This document shows positions 1 to 9,552 of a stretch of 64,000 nucleotides of DNA, piece by piece. Every line of letters starts with the position of its first letter. The first letter of the stretch is position 1. The DNA is from Gracilaria gracilis (lineage: Eukaryota; Rhodophyta; Florideophyceae; Gracilariales; Gracilariaceae): positions 186,001 to 250,000 of the forward strand of contig JARGSG010000231.1 of NCBI GenBank assembly GCA_030374805.1, read 5' to 3'. The notes under the pieces are model-generated. The model did no database searches, was not told where the DNA came from, and saw nothing but the letters and a program-made list of their open reading frames with translations. The position numbers were made by a program, and so were the translations under genes.

Positions 1-1764
1 CATACAGGGATCGTGTATCGGGTGTACGGTTTTTCAGACCGTGGCGCCGATCGCATCACTTTCGAGTCTGATGGTCGCAAGGTTTCTATCTCTCAGTACT
101 TTGCCGATACTTATGGAATCAGGCTTAAAGAGGGTGGTGCCCCATGTGTTCGAACCCATCCTAAGAGGGATACGTTCTTACCCATGGAATTACTTGCTGT
201 CGTTCCAAACCAGCGCGTAGCCGGTGTCTTGTCACAAGATGAGACCATGACAATGGTGAAAACTGCAAGTACGAAACCTCATATCCGCAGGAGCAATGCC
301 TCTAGGAAGATTCAGCAACTGAAGTACCATGAACACCCAACTTGCAGGGATTTCCGAGTCAAAGTCGATTCTAGCCTAGTCAAGTTGAAGGCTCGTGTTC
401 TGCCGCCGCCAATCATAAACTATGCCTCCGGGGCTGTGCGCCCCGCGAACGGACAATGGAGGGCGAAGAATGGAGTTGCAAGACCTGGGATCATTTTCTC
501 GTGGGCTGTTTTAAATATGTCAAGAGTTCGAAGGGAAGAGATTCAGCAGTTTGTAAGGGATCTCACTTCGGCAATGGGACGAGCTGGATTAACGCTTCAC
601 CAGAAGACCCCCAAACTCTACAACGGCGATGAGAGAGACGTGGAACGGGAAATGCAACGTATTGCTCAAGAATACAGTCGCGATAAGACCTTGAAGATGC
701 GCAAACCGGGTCTTCAGGTGCTCATCCTTATCAAGGAAAGGCAGGACTCGAGGGTTTATAACGCGATAAAACGCGAAGCAGACATAAACATGGGTATTGT
801 TTCTCAGGTTTGCTTGGCGAAGCATTGCGGATCAAGGGCGCGGGGACGGGATATGTACTGCGACAACCTTGTTCTCAAGATTAATGCGAAACTTGGAGGT
901 CAGAATGGCCTTGTTAGTACATACGCGCAAGATAGGGAGAGTCGTATGCCTGATGTCAACTTTCTCACCGTCCCGCATATTATTCTTGGCGCTGATGTGA
1001 CTCATCCAATGCCGGGTGGGAGAGGACCAAGTGTTGCGGCGCTGGTTGGTTCTCGGGACCGCAATGGTCTCCAATTCTCGTCCTCAATTCGCTCACAAGC
1101 TGGACGGCAGGAAATGATAACTGATATCGGAGACATGTTCAGGGAAGTCTATAGTGTTTGGTTCCATGCCTTCAACAAGAGCGTTCATGCGGGGAAGATT
1201 ATCATGTTTCGGGATGGTGTATCCGAGGGTCAGTTTGAGGAGGTTATGCAGCGTGAAGTATTTGCAATTCGTCGAGCTTGCATGGCGATAAGCGAAAAGT
1301 TGCGCCCAATGATTACCTACATTATTGTGACGAAGCGCCACCACACACGGTTCTTCCCTGGTTCTAGGGACATTGCCGATAGATCTGGCAACATTCCTCC
1401 TGGAACCGTTATAGATTCTGACATCACGAGTAAGGAATACTACGACTTTTATCTCAACTCACATGCAGGAATTCAAGGTACAAACAAGCCATCGAAGTAT
1501 ACCGTGCTTATTGATGAGAACAAGATACAGCCGGATGCTCTGTATGGATTCATTTATCGATTATCTCACTCCTTCGTGAGGTGCAATCGTCCTGTTTCTA
1601 TGGTCAACAGTGCGTACTATGCGCACCTTTTGGCCTTCCGCGGACGAGCGTACTTGGGCGATGATATGTCCGATACTGGTTCCTATGCCTCTGGTGGCAA
1701 CTCTCAAATCCCAGCGGTGCCGATTGCCCATGGGATGTTGAAGGGTCACCTTTACTTTGTATGA
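1..1764 (+). CDS. AGO: Argonaute (partial, 5' end outside window)
   Basis: This is the C-terminal part of a eukaryotic Argonaute, the small-RNA-guided effector of RNA interference. The frame is open from base 1, and the first start-like codon (base 13) is GTG inside the PAZ domain, so the true start lies upstream. In order one sees the end of PAZ (YRVYGFSD; TFLPMELL), the L2 linker, MID, and a full PIWI domain. The four PIWI catalytic residues match the DEDH tetrad of slicing Argonautes: Asp at 994-996 (GADVTHP), Glu at 1111-1113 (GRQEM), Asp at 1213-1215 (FRDGVSEGQF) and His at 1624-1626 (YYAHLLAFRGR). The protein ends GHLYFV, close to the usual YF(A/V) end. Target cleavage is therefore likely. 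It is Ago-clade rather than Piwi-clade by motif similarity. Confidence 0.97.
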   Translation, partial: HTGIVYRVYGFSDRGADRITFESDGRKVSISQYFADTYGIRLKEGGAPCVRTHPKRDTFLPMELLAVVPNQRVAGVLSQDETMTMVKTASTKPHIRRSNASRKIQQLKYHEHPTCRDFRVKVDSSLVKLKARVLPPPIINYASGAVRPANGQWRAKNGVARPGIIFSWAVLNMSRVRREEIQQFVRDLTSAMGRAGLTLHQKTPKLYNGDERDVEREMQRIAQEYSRDKTLKMRKPGLQVLILIKERQDSRVYNAIKREADINMGIVSQVCLAKHCGSRARGRDMYCDNLVLKINAKLGGQNGLVSTYAQDRESRMPDVNFLTVPHIILGADVTHPMPGGRGPSVAALVGSRDRNGLQFSSSIRSQAGRQEMITDIGDMFREVYSVWFHAFNKSVHAGKIIMFRDGVSEGQFEEVMQREVFAIRRACMAISEKLRPMITYIIVTKRHHTRFFPGSRDIADRSGNIPPGTVIDSDITSKEYYDFYLNSHAGIQGTNKPSKYTVLIDENKIQPDALYGFIYRLSHSFVRCNRPVSMVNSAYYAHLLAFRGRAYLGDDMSDTGSYASGGNSQIPAVPIAHGMLKGHLYFV

Positions 1765-2128
1765 TTAGCCTGTTGAGAGGTCAAGGTTGAGGTAGGATAA
1801 GGACTTGCGGATTTGATAATGATACTGGTCAGGACTTGACTAGTTCTTGGGGGAATCTTAGGGGTAAATAGCTCTCAACCCTCGACCAATTCGTCATGAA
1901 TGACAGTGTGAATTTAAACCATCTTGTGGCTCCAAAGTCTACACAGAAACTTGTGCCAAGGTCAAGGGTATCTACGATGGTGGTCCACCACACCTTTTTT
2001 TGCACGTCGCTTCGCGCTCTCTATGCCCCCGGACCACACACACACTCTCTCTCTTACGTAGTGTCATGTACTCTAAAAGGAACGAACGAACGAAAGCAAT
2101 TTGTTTTTTGTTGCAAAAGGCCCTACAG
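1765..2128. other. Intergenic, no gene seen
   Basis: This is the 3' flank of Argonaute. It holds a short CA/CT-rich run near 2036-2062 and no convincing reading frame. Confidence 0.6.
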
Positions 2129-2668
2129 CTACAAAGCAATGCGCAGAGCGTTTGACCCTAGCAGGGCCGGTGCTAATCTGCGGTGATTAATGGCCGCCGC
2201 AGTGTACTGAAGAACAACGCGCTCAAGAGCCAAGCAAAGGTGGAGGTATTCTGCGCTTGGAGCCGTTCCACGCAATGCGCTGACCTTTTGAGCCACTCGT
2301 CGAAGAAAAGCCTTTGCAGCCTCACCCTTGCCTCCATACACATCCAATCCAACTGCCGTGAATTCGTAGTTGTTCAAGCAGGACAAATCGTTGTACTTTG
2401 TGTGCTTAAGCTGTTCAGCTTTCGTTGCTGCTCCAGCCGCTTTCTTGGCAGCCCAAGCAAGATACTTTCTTGTGTGGGGACTCACGACGGTCACATCAAT
2501 TCCGACCGGCTTGGAAGCAAATCGTGCATCATCTATCAGAATATCTAAACGTTTTTGCTGGTGCGGCTGCATATGTGATTCTGATGGAAACGGTTGCTCA
2601 CGCTTTACCATGAGGAACGAACGACGAATGTACCAAAAGGTAGCCTTTCCTACATTCCTCCGCGACAA
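2129..2668 (-). pseudogene. Retroelement reverse-transcriptase C-terminal remnant
   Basis: A 179-codon open frame whose middle (IDVTVVSPHTRKYL, then KAAGAATKAEQLKHTKY, then FTAVGLDVYGGKGEAAKAFL) follows the pattern I know from the region after the reverse transcriptase in many non-LTR retroelements: D(V/T)TV..P, an Ala-rich stretch ending in AEKRK.AKY, then F.P...ET.G..G..A...L. No reverse transcriptase core is present, so this looks like a truncated relic. It lies back to back with a retroelement tail at 2690-2822. It could also be a host gene derived from such an element. The match is from memory of the family pattern only. Confidence 0.55.
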
Positions 2669-2689
2669 CGGAAAGGATAAGATTGAAGG

Positions 2690-2822
2690 CCTGAAAAAAT
2701 GTTGGCCTTTCTCATGAGAAAACGAATTTCCAACGCTTCTGTGAAGCGTTCGGCATCAAGTTGAAAAAGGTTTGTTTGTTTAGGAGCGAGAGATACCGAG
2801 AAAGCAAAGAGCGACAAAGAGA
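2690..2822 (+). repeat. Diverged retroelement 3' tail
   Basis: The sequence GGCCTG, then TGTTGGCCTTTCTCATGAGA, then the arm pair AACGCTTCTGTGAAGCGTT and GGCAT, matches the 3' tail of the LINE-type element at 54753-55856 and the copies near 8236 and 39767. A purine-rich, degenerate GA stretch follows at 2784-2822, where other copies have a clean (GA)n tract. Confidence 0.55.
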
Positions 2823-3096
2823 GCATGACTGTTCAAGTTTTGCCCATCATGGGCTGTTGTCTGAAACTTGCGAGATTATTGATTATGCTTTAATAATAAA
2901 CAATGAGACCACGTGCACATTTCGCATTGTTGGCTTCGATTTGCTGTAGACCTCAGGCACACTCAGCCTACAAGGTTCTCGCCTCCACTAACGGCAGAGT
3001 TGCATGCCGGAGCAACACCGCTTCAGTGTGTAGTTCACACGGCAAGTCTTTCAAACCTACAGGTATCGTCGTATTGAGACTTGTGTTTCTCGCGCA
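2823..3096. promoter_or_regulatory. 5' flank of the Pro/Ser/Gln-rich gene
   Basis: About 270 bases between retroelement debris and the ATG at 3097. No clear core-promoter element was recognised. Open frames cross it but are not convincing. Confidence 0.3.
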
Positions 3097-6000
3097 ATGG
3101 CTCAACAAAACTCGGACGCTGATGAACCTCCGGCGGTGGGAAAATCCCTCTCTCCACCTGAGCCGGCTCAAGGAGACGAAAGTATTCCTTCCTCAGTTGG
3201 TGAGAAAACGGGGAAACGGACATTGCGGTTTGCAGAAGATGTGTGTAAACGAGTATGTGATTCTACCGAATATACAGAACCAGATGAGTCATCTGAAGAA
3301 GAATCGAAGGAGGGTGAAGATGAAGATGAGCAGTCTTCGACGAGGAATATCCCCTATCCGATAGGGAGCGGGTTAGGAGGGGATTCAACACCAGGATCAT
3401 CTAATGGGGTTCCCTGGAATGTTTCGTCTAGCAACTCTGTGAATGGCCTTCCTCCTGGAACCATTGGCTCATATTCAAACAACCAAGCCCTAAATCCGTC
3501 TGCGAGCAACTTATCACAAGCATATTCTGCGTACCAGCCAACAGGCCTGGATCTCTATGAATCTCCTAGTTTAGCCTCACCATATTCCAGTACGTCAATG
3601 GGTCGAAAGCATCCAATTCCTACGTCTCAATACTACACTCCCGGGGTTGCGACACCGGGCGCGTTGCATTCGTCACTGAGGCCGGGCGTTAATGACTCGC
3701 AGGTTCTCGGTGAGCACTCTTTGACATACACCGATGGAAAGTCACAGTCAGAACCGTCACCCATCTCCCAGCACCCTATGTCATATCCTCAAGGACAGCA
3801 TTCGCCAAATCCAGCTCACGAGTCACCTGGAAAACAGACCACAAAACTTCGGCCAAAACCATCTGCTTTTCCTGAAGCCGTAATTCCTCTGTACCCATCA
3901 CCATCCCCTCAGAAATACTCTACTGAACCCCAAGGTTCAGCGAATCAAATGACTTTGCCATCCGACACATTGTATTCCGGGCAGCCATATACACAAAGCG
4001 ATTCTTTTCCACCAGGCTTGTACACAGGAAGTGAAGGGCTTTCTCAGCAACATACACCTAATGATAACCCTCGCCCGCCGGGTTATCCTTCCGGGCCCGA
4101 AATACCAAAGACGAAATTGAAGCCTCCCAAAAGGCAAAGCGTGCGACCCGAAGCGCAGTTGACTGCCCCTCAGGGCACTACCAGCACACATCTGTCTTCA
4201 TCAGGAATCGGTACATATTTGCCCTACAAAGACCCCGAGTGCAATGGATCTCCACTTGATTCAATGGTCCAGCGTGTGTCTGAACCAATGAAATACATGA
4301 CACCAACGACATCGATATCAAAACGTCCACTTGCTTTTGTTCCGCCGTCAAGTAGGCCCTTGAGCAAGCCACTCGCTTATGCTCGGCCGTCGAATTCGTC
4401 AACGACGGACCCAATTGCTACCCCAGTGCCATCATCAGGTAGTGATTTTCGACCCTCTCTACCGTCATATCTTCACCAAACCCCCAGTTACACATATCAA
4501 CAACAAGGGCCTGCAAATCACGGTTTTCCAGTACGGGTATTATCCAGGGTTCAAGAGCAAAACGGTGAATCAAGCCACGATGTCGTATCTCCCCCGCCAC
4601 CGTCGTCCCAGTACCTGTCGAAGCAGTACGCCTCAACGAACAGTTATCTGGAAGGGTATGCACCGTCTGGGTCTCCTGGTTTGAAGCCCGGGTCCCAAAC
4701 CCCTCTTCCAATACCAGCGGGGTATGTTCAGGCTGCCCTGGCCCCTTCGAATGCGATTCATAACCCCCAAGCTCAAGGGTCCAAACCTTCCTCATATGGT
4801 TACAGAATTAACGGCGCGCCATTGCAATCATATTCCTCACCAGGCATTCAAAATCCACAAGTTGGAGTACCAATCAATGGAGATCAAACTCCAATGATTC
4901 CACGACCTCCTCCGAATCCCATGTACAGCTCCGGCTCGATGTCCTCATTGGACACAAGGATCTCACAGTCACCGTCTTTTACTCCAAACCCATCGACGCC
5001 TCTCAGCAGGCCAAGCTCGGGCGCTTTTCATGCTCCGGGTATCTCGCAGCAAAGTACTCAAGAATTCCCCCTGGTTCCTCCGGAGGTCAGACTTCAGCAG
5101 CAGCCAGGTCATGGTCAAGAGTCTATGTGCTATGGGTCGCAGAATAATTTGCATATCTCTAAGCAGTACGGAAACCAAGGACAAGCTTCTCTTGGCCAGC
5201 CAGCCGGAGAAGCATTAATTCCCGGATATCAAACGTCAAAGCTGCATCATCCTCACCAAAGCCAAGTTCCCTTGCAACCCAGAGTATTCGCGTATGGCCC
5301 GAATCAGGGACCTGAGCAATCTATGGGTCTAAGCCATGGAACAAGCATCGCAGCTGCAACCTATCACAACACTGGACCAGCTGTGGCTGTACCATATTTA
5401 AAGAATACGCCCGTACCAGTTAGTTACGGTGGTCCAATACCTCAGCAGCCCAATCTTTATCCCGGAGCGAGTGGACCCCTACCAGCATCAAGTCAACCTG
5501 GCATACCAGCACCAAACAACCAACTGCCTAATGTAATGGTATCGCAGCAGCTCGGGAGTGTGAACTCTAATCCTTCGAGTACCATGCTTCCTTGGACGCC
5601 AAGTGGTTCACAACATGCTCTGCAGAACCCCTACCATGTCGGAAGCCCAAATGTGCCGCTTGAACAAGGAACAAGTCATTTTATTACTTCTCAGTACGGT
5701 AGACCATCTACACCTGGGACTATTACCGACCCCCAGCTCTCTCAGCCTTATTCTACTGGTCCACAACATGCTCTGCAGAACCCCTACCATGTCGGAAGCC
5801 CAAATGTGCCGCTTGAACAAGGAACAAGTCATTTTATTACTACTCAGTACGGTAGACCGTCTACACCTGGGACTATTACGGACCCCCAGCTCTCTCAACC
5901 TTATTCTACTGCACATCATACAAATACCGTTCAACATATTGCACAATTTCAGTCAGGTTTGCAATACCCACCCGGTAATCAGCCACAAGGGGGAGCATTG

Positions 6001-6357
6001 TCATATCCCGTTTCCAGTCCTGGAAATTATGCAAATAACCCGTTAGGAGTGCCTAATATGTCACCATCCGGAAACTTACCTCATAGTAGAATCTCGCCTG
6101 ATGTGCAAGGGATCTCAGCTCTTGCGCAACCGTATTCTGCCGTTCATGGTACTCTTCCACCTAGCACTGTTCCACAATCTCCTGTTCCAACTGGGGCAAA
6201 CGTACCGCCGAGACCTGGTGTGGGTTGGGTTGGGCGGCCTCAAGGCTACGGTGGGGTGGCGCAGCCTAATGATGTGTACGAAAATTATCTCAAAGTACTG
6301 AATGACATGGGAACGTTGGGTATTGATAACACAGGTCGAATGCGAAAGACTTCATAG
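3097..6357 (+). CDS. Long Pro/Ser/Gln/Tyr-rich disordered protein
   Basis: An unbroken 1086-residue protein with no recognised folded domain. The first 90 residues hold a short conserved-looking basic/acidic block, KRTLRFAEDV followed by CKRVCDSTEYTEPDE and a Glu/Asp run (EEESKEGEDEDE). The rest is low-complexity, rich in Pro, Ser, Gln, Gly and Tyr, with many YPxG, SQYG and QPYS motifs, and resembles condensate-forming or transcription-cofactor tails. Near residues 837-938 a 51-residue unit is repeated in tandem. The C-terminus (DVYENYLKVLNDMGTLGIDN) is less repetitive and could be a short helix. TLRFAEDV recalls, but does not match, the PP1-docking RVxF pattern seen in PPP1R15-type regulators. 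Start: the ATG at 3097 is the first in a long open frame. Function unknown. Confidence 0.8.
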   Translation: MAQQNSDADEPPAVGKSLSPPEPAQGDESIPSSVGEKTGKRTLRFAEDVCKRVCDSTEYTEPDESSEEESKEGEDEDEQSSTRNIPYPIGSGLGGDSTPGSSNGVPWNVSSSNSVNGLPPGTIGSYSNNQALNPSASNLSQAYSAYQPTGLDLYESPSLASPYSSTSMGRKHPIPTSQYYTPGVATPGALHSSLRPGVNDSQVLGEHSLTYTDGKSQSEPSPISQHPMSYPQGQHSPNPAHESPGKQTTKLRPKPSAFPEAVIPLYPSPSPQKYSTEPQGSANQMTLPSDTLYSGQPYTQSDSFPPGLYTGSEGLSQQHTPNDNPRPPGYPSGPEIPKTKLKPPKRQSVRPEAQLTAPQGTTSTHLSSSGIGTYLPYKDPECNGSPLDSMVQRVSEPMKYMTPTTSISKRPLAFVPPSSRPLSKPLAYARPSNSSTTDPIATPVPSSGSDFRPSLPSYLHQTPSYTYQQQGPANHGFPVRVLSRVQEQNGESSHDVVSPPPPSSQYLSKQYASTNSYLEGYAPSGSPGLKPGSQTPLPIPAGYVQAALAPSNAIHNPQAQGSKPSSYGYRINGAPLQSYSSPGIQNPQVGVPINGDQTPMIPRPPPNPMYSSGSMSSLDTRISQSPSFTPNPSTPLSRPSSGAFHAPGISQQSTQEFPLVPPEVRLQQQPGHGQESMCYGSQNNLHISKQYGNQGQASLGQPAGEALIPGYQTSKLHHPHQSQVPLQPRVFAYGPNQGPEQSMGLSHGTSIAAATYHNTGPAVAVPYLKNTPVPVSYGGPIPQQPNLYPGASGPLPASSQPGIPAPNNQLPNVMVSQQLGSVNSNPSSTMLPWTPSGSQHALQNPYHVGSPNVPLEQGTSHFITSQYGRPSTPGTITDPQLSQPYSTGPQHALQNPYHVGSPNVPLEQGTSHFITTQYGRPSTPGTITDPQLSQPYSTAHHTNTVQHIAQFQSGLQYPPGNQPQGGALSYPVSSPGNYANNPLGVPNMSPSGNLPHSRISPDVQGISALAQPYSAVHGTLPPSTVPQSPVPTGANVPPRPGVGWVGRPQGYGGVAQPNDVYENYLKVLNDMGTLGIDNTGRMRKTS
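5605..5910 (+). repeat. Two tandem 153-bp in-frame units
   Basis: Unit 1 is 5605-5757 and unit 2 is 5758-5910. They differ at only a handful of bases and encode 51-residue copies that begin with HALQNPYHVGSPNVPLEQGT and end with DPQLSQPYST. The near-identity at silent sites points to recent duplication or ongoing unequal exchange. Confidence 0.95.
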
Positions 6358-6517
6358 TACAGTGCATGGTCTATGAAGGTATATTCTGCAAACGGTCTAC
6401 CAAGGTCAGAGGGCTACGCTAGGGAAGTTGTATCCAGTACGGTCCTATCTGAAACTTTATCGTTTTTTTGTTGACTTTACGAACGCTTCTATAACGGTCA
6501 AGGAAACTAGTATCTGG
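6358..6517. other. Convergent 3' flank
   Basis: Short spacer between the stop of the Pro/Ser-rich gene and the stop of the opposite-strand redox gene. Nothing else was seen. Confidence 0.5.
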
Positions 6518-7330
6518 TTATCCGAAGTAGTCAGGTTCATTTCCTTCGACCCACTTGATGTTGCATCCAATAGACGGCCTCATAGATTCTTCAGGATACT
6601 GTTTTCCTTCGACCATGAGATCAACGGCCTCTCGAATAGTCTTGCCTGTCACCGGTCTTCCATTACCCGGCCTAGAGTCATCAATCTGCCCCCTGCGACG
6701 GACAGCGAAAACAGGTTTTCACATCAGTACAATCGAATGAATTCATGAGGTGATGCGAATAGCCAAGACTTACCTGTATGCAAGGTTCATATCTTTGTCG
6801 AACAAATAGATGTCCGGCGTACATGCAGCACGGTATGCTTTTGCAACCTCCTGAGTCTCGTCGAATACATACGGGAAGGTGTTAAACTTTGCTGAAGCCA
6901 ATTTGGCCATTTCGTCTGGGCCATCAGCGGGGTACTTCTTGACGTCATTGCTGGAGATCCCAATCATTCCAACGCCTTTCGCTTTCAAGTCTCGCCCTAG
7001 AGCAGCTAGCTCATTCTGTAAGTGAATAACGAACGGGCAGTGATTGCAGATAAAGACTAAAAGAAGACCATTTTCACCCTTAACATCGGCAAGAGATAGT
7101 TTCTTGCCTGTTAGTGGCTCTTGTAGTTCGAAGTCTGGCGCCTTGGTGCCCAAGGGAAGCATGGTTGACGGCGTAACAACCATTCTAAGTAGCGTTCTTG
7201 AAATTAGACTTCGATGCGATTGACGGATGTGGAAAGTGCAAGTTGGGTTCCTCGGGCCCGCATAAATACGAGCGCAGCGCGACTGCAAGAACAGAGAGGA
7301 GGTCGATGGAACGAAGGATGGAAGCTTCAT
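6518..7330 (-). CDS. AhpC/TSA-type thioredoxin-fold protein (two exons)
   Basis: A small peroxiredoxin/ResA-like protein. Exon 1 (7330 down to 6774) encodes LPLGTKAPDFELQEPLTG, then the redox-site region VFICNHCPFV, then GMIGISSNDVKKYPADG and YVFDETQEVAKAYRAACTPD. An 81-base intron (6773-6693) with donor GTAAGT and acceptor GCAG splits an Arg codon. Exon 2 continues RGQIDDSRPGNGRPVTGK and ends SIGCNIKWVEGNEPDYFG at the TAA at 6518-6520. That is the expected family ending, so the splice is well supported. The usual CxxC is reduced to CNHCPF, as in this family. About 50 residues precede the conserved core, basic and Ser-rich, and could be an organelle-targeting peptide. An internal Met (residue 50) gives the core protein. 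The substrate is not known. Confidence 0.88.
6693..6773 (-). other. Intron of the AhpC/TSA-type gene
   Basis: GT-AG intron of 81 bases. Without splicing the frame stops immediately after AYR. With splicing it continues into a conserved C-terminus. Confidence 0.9.
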
Positions 7331-8235
7331 AAGCAGAAAGACAACAAAATCGAAGCCTATAGAAATGTATCGGTGGCCAATTATTAGAAATTGGTGTGTT
7401 CAATGAGTGCTGCCGTTTTTCAGGGCGATTTTCTGTTTCGTTGCGTCGTGAAGTCGGATTTCTGAGGGAAGGGATGATTGGGTAGCGTTACCGTTGGTAG
7501 CTTCGCTGGGCTTTCCTCGTCCAAGAAGAAATGTAGGTTGGCCCTCTCTAAGAGTGGGAAAGTGATTCGATTTTAATTGGAAGGAGGGAAGTAATACCTC
7601 CGAAGTATCTAATGTTCCTCAAAGCTCCGAAGAAATTGAGTGCACTGCTTCCTTGGCTGGAGGCTGGGAACGTAGAGTTTGTTTCGATTGGAACGATGGT
7701 CGTTTCCTGGCCACATATATCTACCTTCGCCTGCTACACGCGAGGTAATGTAGAAACACTTCTCAATCATTGTCCTTGGTCATGGTGAAGTGGGCTAAGA
7801 GGGCTATAAGCTACCCTTTTAGCCCTTTTAACCCATCAAGGCATAAAAGGCGATGATCATCGGCAGCGAAATGCTCTAACGCAACCGAGAATACCTTTGA
7901 GATCTAGCGCTTTGTTTAAACAACAACTACGTAGCTCAGTGATCGTAGCACGACTGAACATTTCAAGTTAGCAGCTATATTAGCATACGTAGATAAAGTG
8001 CTGTAGGTATTGGAGGTTTATTATGAACCTCACGACGTACGAGAAATCAACGTACGATGCTCATAAATAAGAAGAAGAGCCCATCAAAACACAAGATTCC
8101 ACTATAAACGTTTGAGGCTCTGAACTTAAAAAGCACGGACTCATTACATACCGCCAGCTCGAAATCCATCGAGAAAGACTCTATGCAACAAAGAAAAATT
8201 GATATCTGTTTCTTGAGTACCTTTACATCAAAAAG
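7331..8235. other. Intergenic, no gene seen
   Basis: About 900 bases upstream of the AhpC/TSA-type gene. It has no long frame. A TTACCGTTGGTAG element at 7488-7500 resembles the AACGGTA motifs elsewhere in the window. Short palindromes such as the one near 7795-7830 (AGCCCTTTTAACCC context) are not assignable. Confidence 0.5.
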
Positions 8236-8327
8236 AAGGCCCGCTAGTGTTGGCTTTCCTTATGAGAGAACGTTTCTTTGAATAAAAACGTTCCGCATGA
8301 AGTCATAGTTAAGCTAGTGTGCTCATA

Positions 8328-8368
<41 letters not shown>
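8236..8368 (+). mobile_element. 5'-truncated LINE copy with (GA)19 tail
   Basis: A 3'-end fragment of the same retroelement family as 54753-55856: GGCCCGCTAGTGTTGGC, then TATGAGAGAACGTTTCTTTG, an AACGTT arm, GCATGAAGTCATAGTTAAGC, TAGTGTGCTCATAA, then (GA)19 at 8331-8368. The body matches the minus-strand tail of the 54.7-kb copy nearly base for base in blocks, and both end in CTCATAA plus two bases before (GA)n. Confidence 0.85.
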
Positions 8369-8370
<2 letters not shown>

Positions 8371-8738
8371 AAAAAGAATTATGGGAGCCCACAGGCTTGA
8401 GCGCCGCAAATTTCGTTTATCCACGCTACGTATCATTCATCGCAGCTTGACTCACGGTTGATGATAACATTTTGTCATATGTACAATTGAGATAATTGGT
8501 GTATGGCTTCGCCGCAATCACGCGCAAGAAGTGGATACTGTTGGGAAAAGTGGGCAGCGCATGCTTGCTTGCTCTTGAATGAAGGGAGGTGATGTACCAG
8601 TAGCACGGGGAAACGAGTTTGGTAACACTAGATATCCTTCGCAAGGCTACCATTGTGAGCAGCACAAGGCAGTGAGGAAAAAGAACGTACAAACAAAACC
8701 GAAGATGACGAAGGGAACATCGGAAATGAGCGACGGCC
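8369..8738. other. 3' flank of the Nudix gene
   Basis: 370 bases with no convincing gene. Open frames here overlap the Nudix C-terminus on the opposite strand. Confidence 0.5.
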
Positions 8739-9333
8739 CTATTCGTCGGCTTCATTCGGTGAAGAATCATTAAGCGCAACATCATCGTCATCAGATTCCG
8801 AGGGACTTGCGGTGGCACCAGAATCAATGTCGGCCAGTGCAGACTCAGTCTTCAAAAGCATTTCCATCAATTCCGGTCTCTGCAAAGATGCAGGCAGAGC
8901 AGTGATGATTTGTTTGGCTTCTTCAAAAGAGTACCAGCCCCTAGCTCTCTTCTTCCTTTCTTTCCATTGCTTGTTGTCACTTGAGTATTGTGTAGTGACC
9001 AAGAGAACCCACATCTTCTGTTTTACCTTGGTACCACGTTTTACATGCCACACTCCTAGCTTTGGACCCAAATCGCCCACGACACCGGCTTCTTCTCGCG
9101 TTTCACGTACTGCGGCTTGTTTCTGAGTTTCGGATGTCTCGACAGTACCCTTTGGAAAGAGCCAGATTTCTGGGGTCCATCTCGACTGGACAAGCATCAC
9201 TTCCCATTCGTTAGACTGCGGTTTGCGCCGCACGGGGACACAACCAGCCTGTGTTGGATGAGAAACGGTTAGAAAGAGATCTATAAATTGCTGCTATACA
9301 GTGACACAGGTTGCAGCTTACCTTTTTGACCAT
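8739..9333 (-). CDS. Nudix hydrolase, DIPP-like (two exons)
   Basis: The protein is likely a diphosphoinositol-polyphosphate / nucleotide pyrophosphohydrolase. The Nudix box is complete: G-TVETS-E-TQKQAAV-RETREEAG, matching Gx5Ex7REUxEExGU. The frame upstream of the box has no ATG. A tiny first exon supplies it: ATG at 9333 gives MVKK, then a 73-base intron (9321-9249, donor GTAAGC, acceptor ACAG), then AGCVPVRRKPQSNEWEV. AGC(V/I)P(V/Y)R is the usual start of DIPP-type Nudix domains, which supports the splice. W.LFPKGT and a following WY.F.EA helix also fit DIPP-like enzymes. The C-terminus is acidic (SESDDDDVA). Predicted soluble. The exact substrate cannot be told from sequence. It shares an upstream region with the divergent TM9SF gene. 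Confidence 0.88.
9249..9321 (-). other. Intron of the Nudix gene
   Basis: 73-base GT-AG intron between MVKK and AGCVPVR. Confidence 0.8.
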
Positions 9334-9480
9334 TTCCTTTTGTCGAAGCCGCCGCCAGGGAAGTGGAAGAAAGCAGTTTCCTTCGTAATCCTCTTGCCCC
9401 ACTCAAGAAAAAGTGGACGAGGGTGGAGGATGAGCGACACGCTAAACTTTGGTACGAGCTTTACCCTTGCATCTACTACT

Positions 9481-9552
9481 GTACCAAGTTGGTGGTTGAT
9501 CACATATCTACTAACGGTATGATACAACGGTACCGTTGGTGGATACCAATGA
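9481..9552. promoter_or_regulatory. Palindromic AACGGTA cluster between divergent genes
   Basis: This stretch holds GTACCAAGTTGGT (9481-9493), CTAACGGTAT, and the perfect 12-base palindrome AACGGTACCGTT. It lies between the Nudix gene and the first TM9SF gene. The same two elements recur together at 16691-16757. AACGG fits the YAACNG core bound by MYB-type factors, so this is a candidate shared regulatory site. Function is inferred. Confidence 0.45.
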
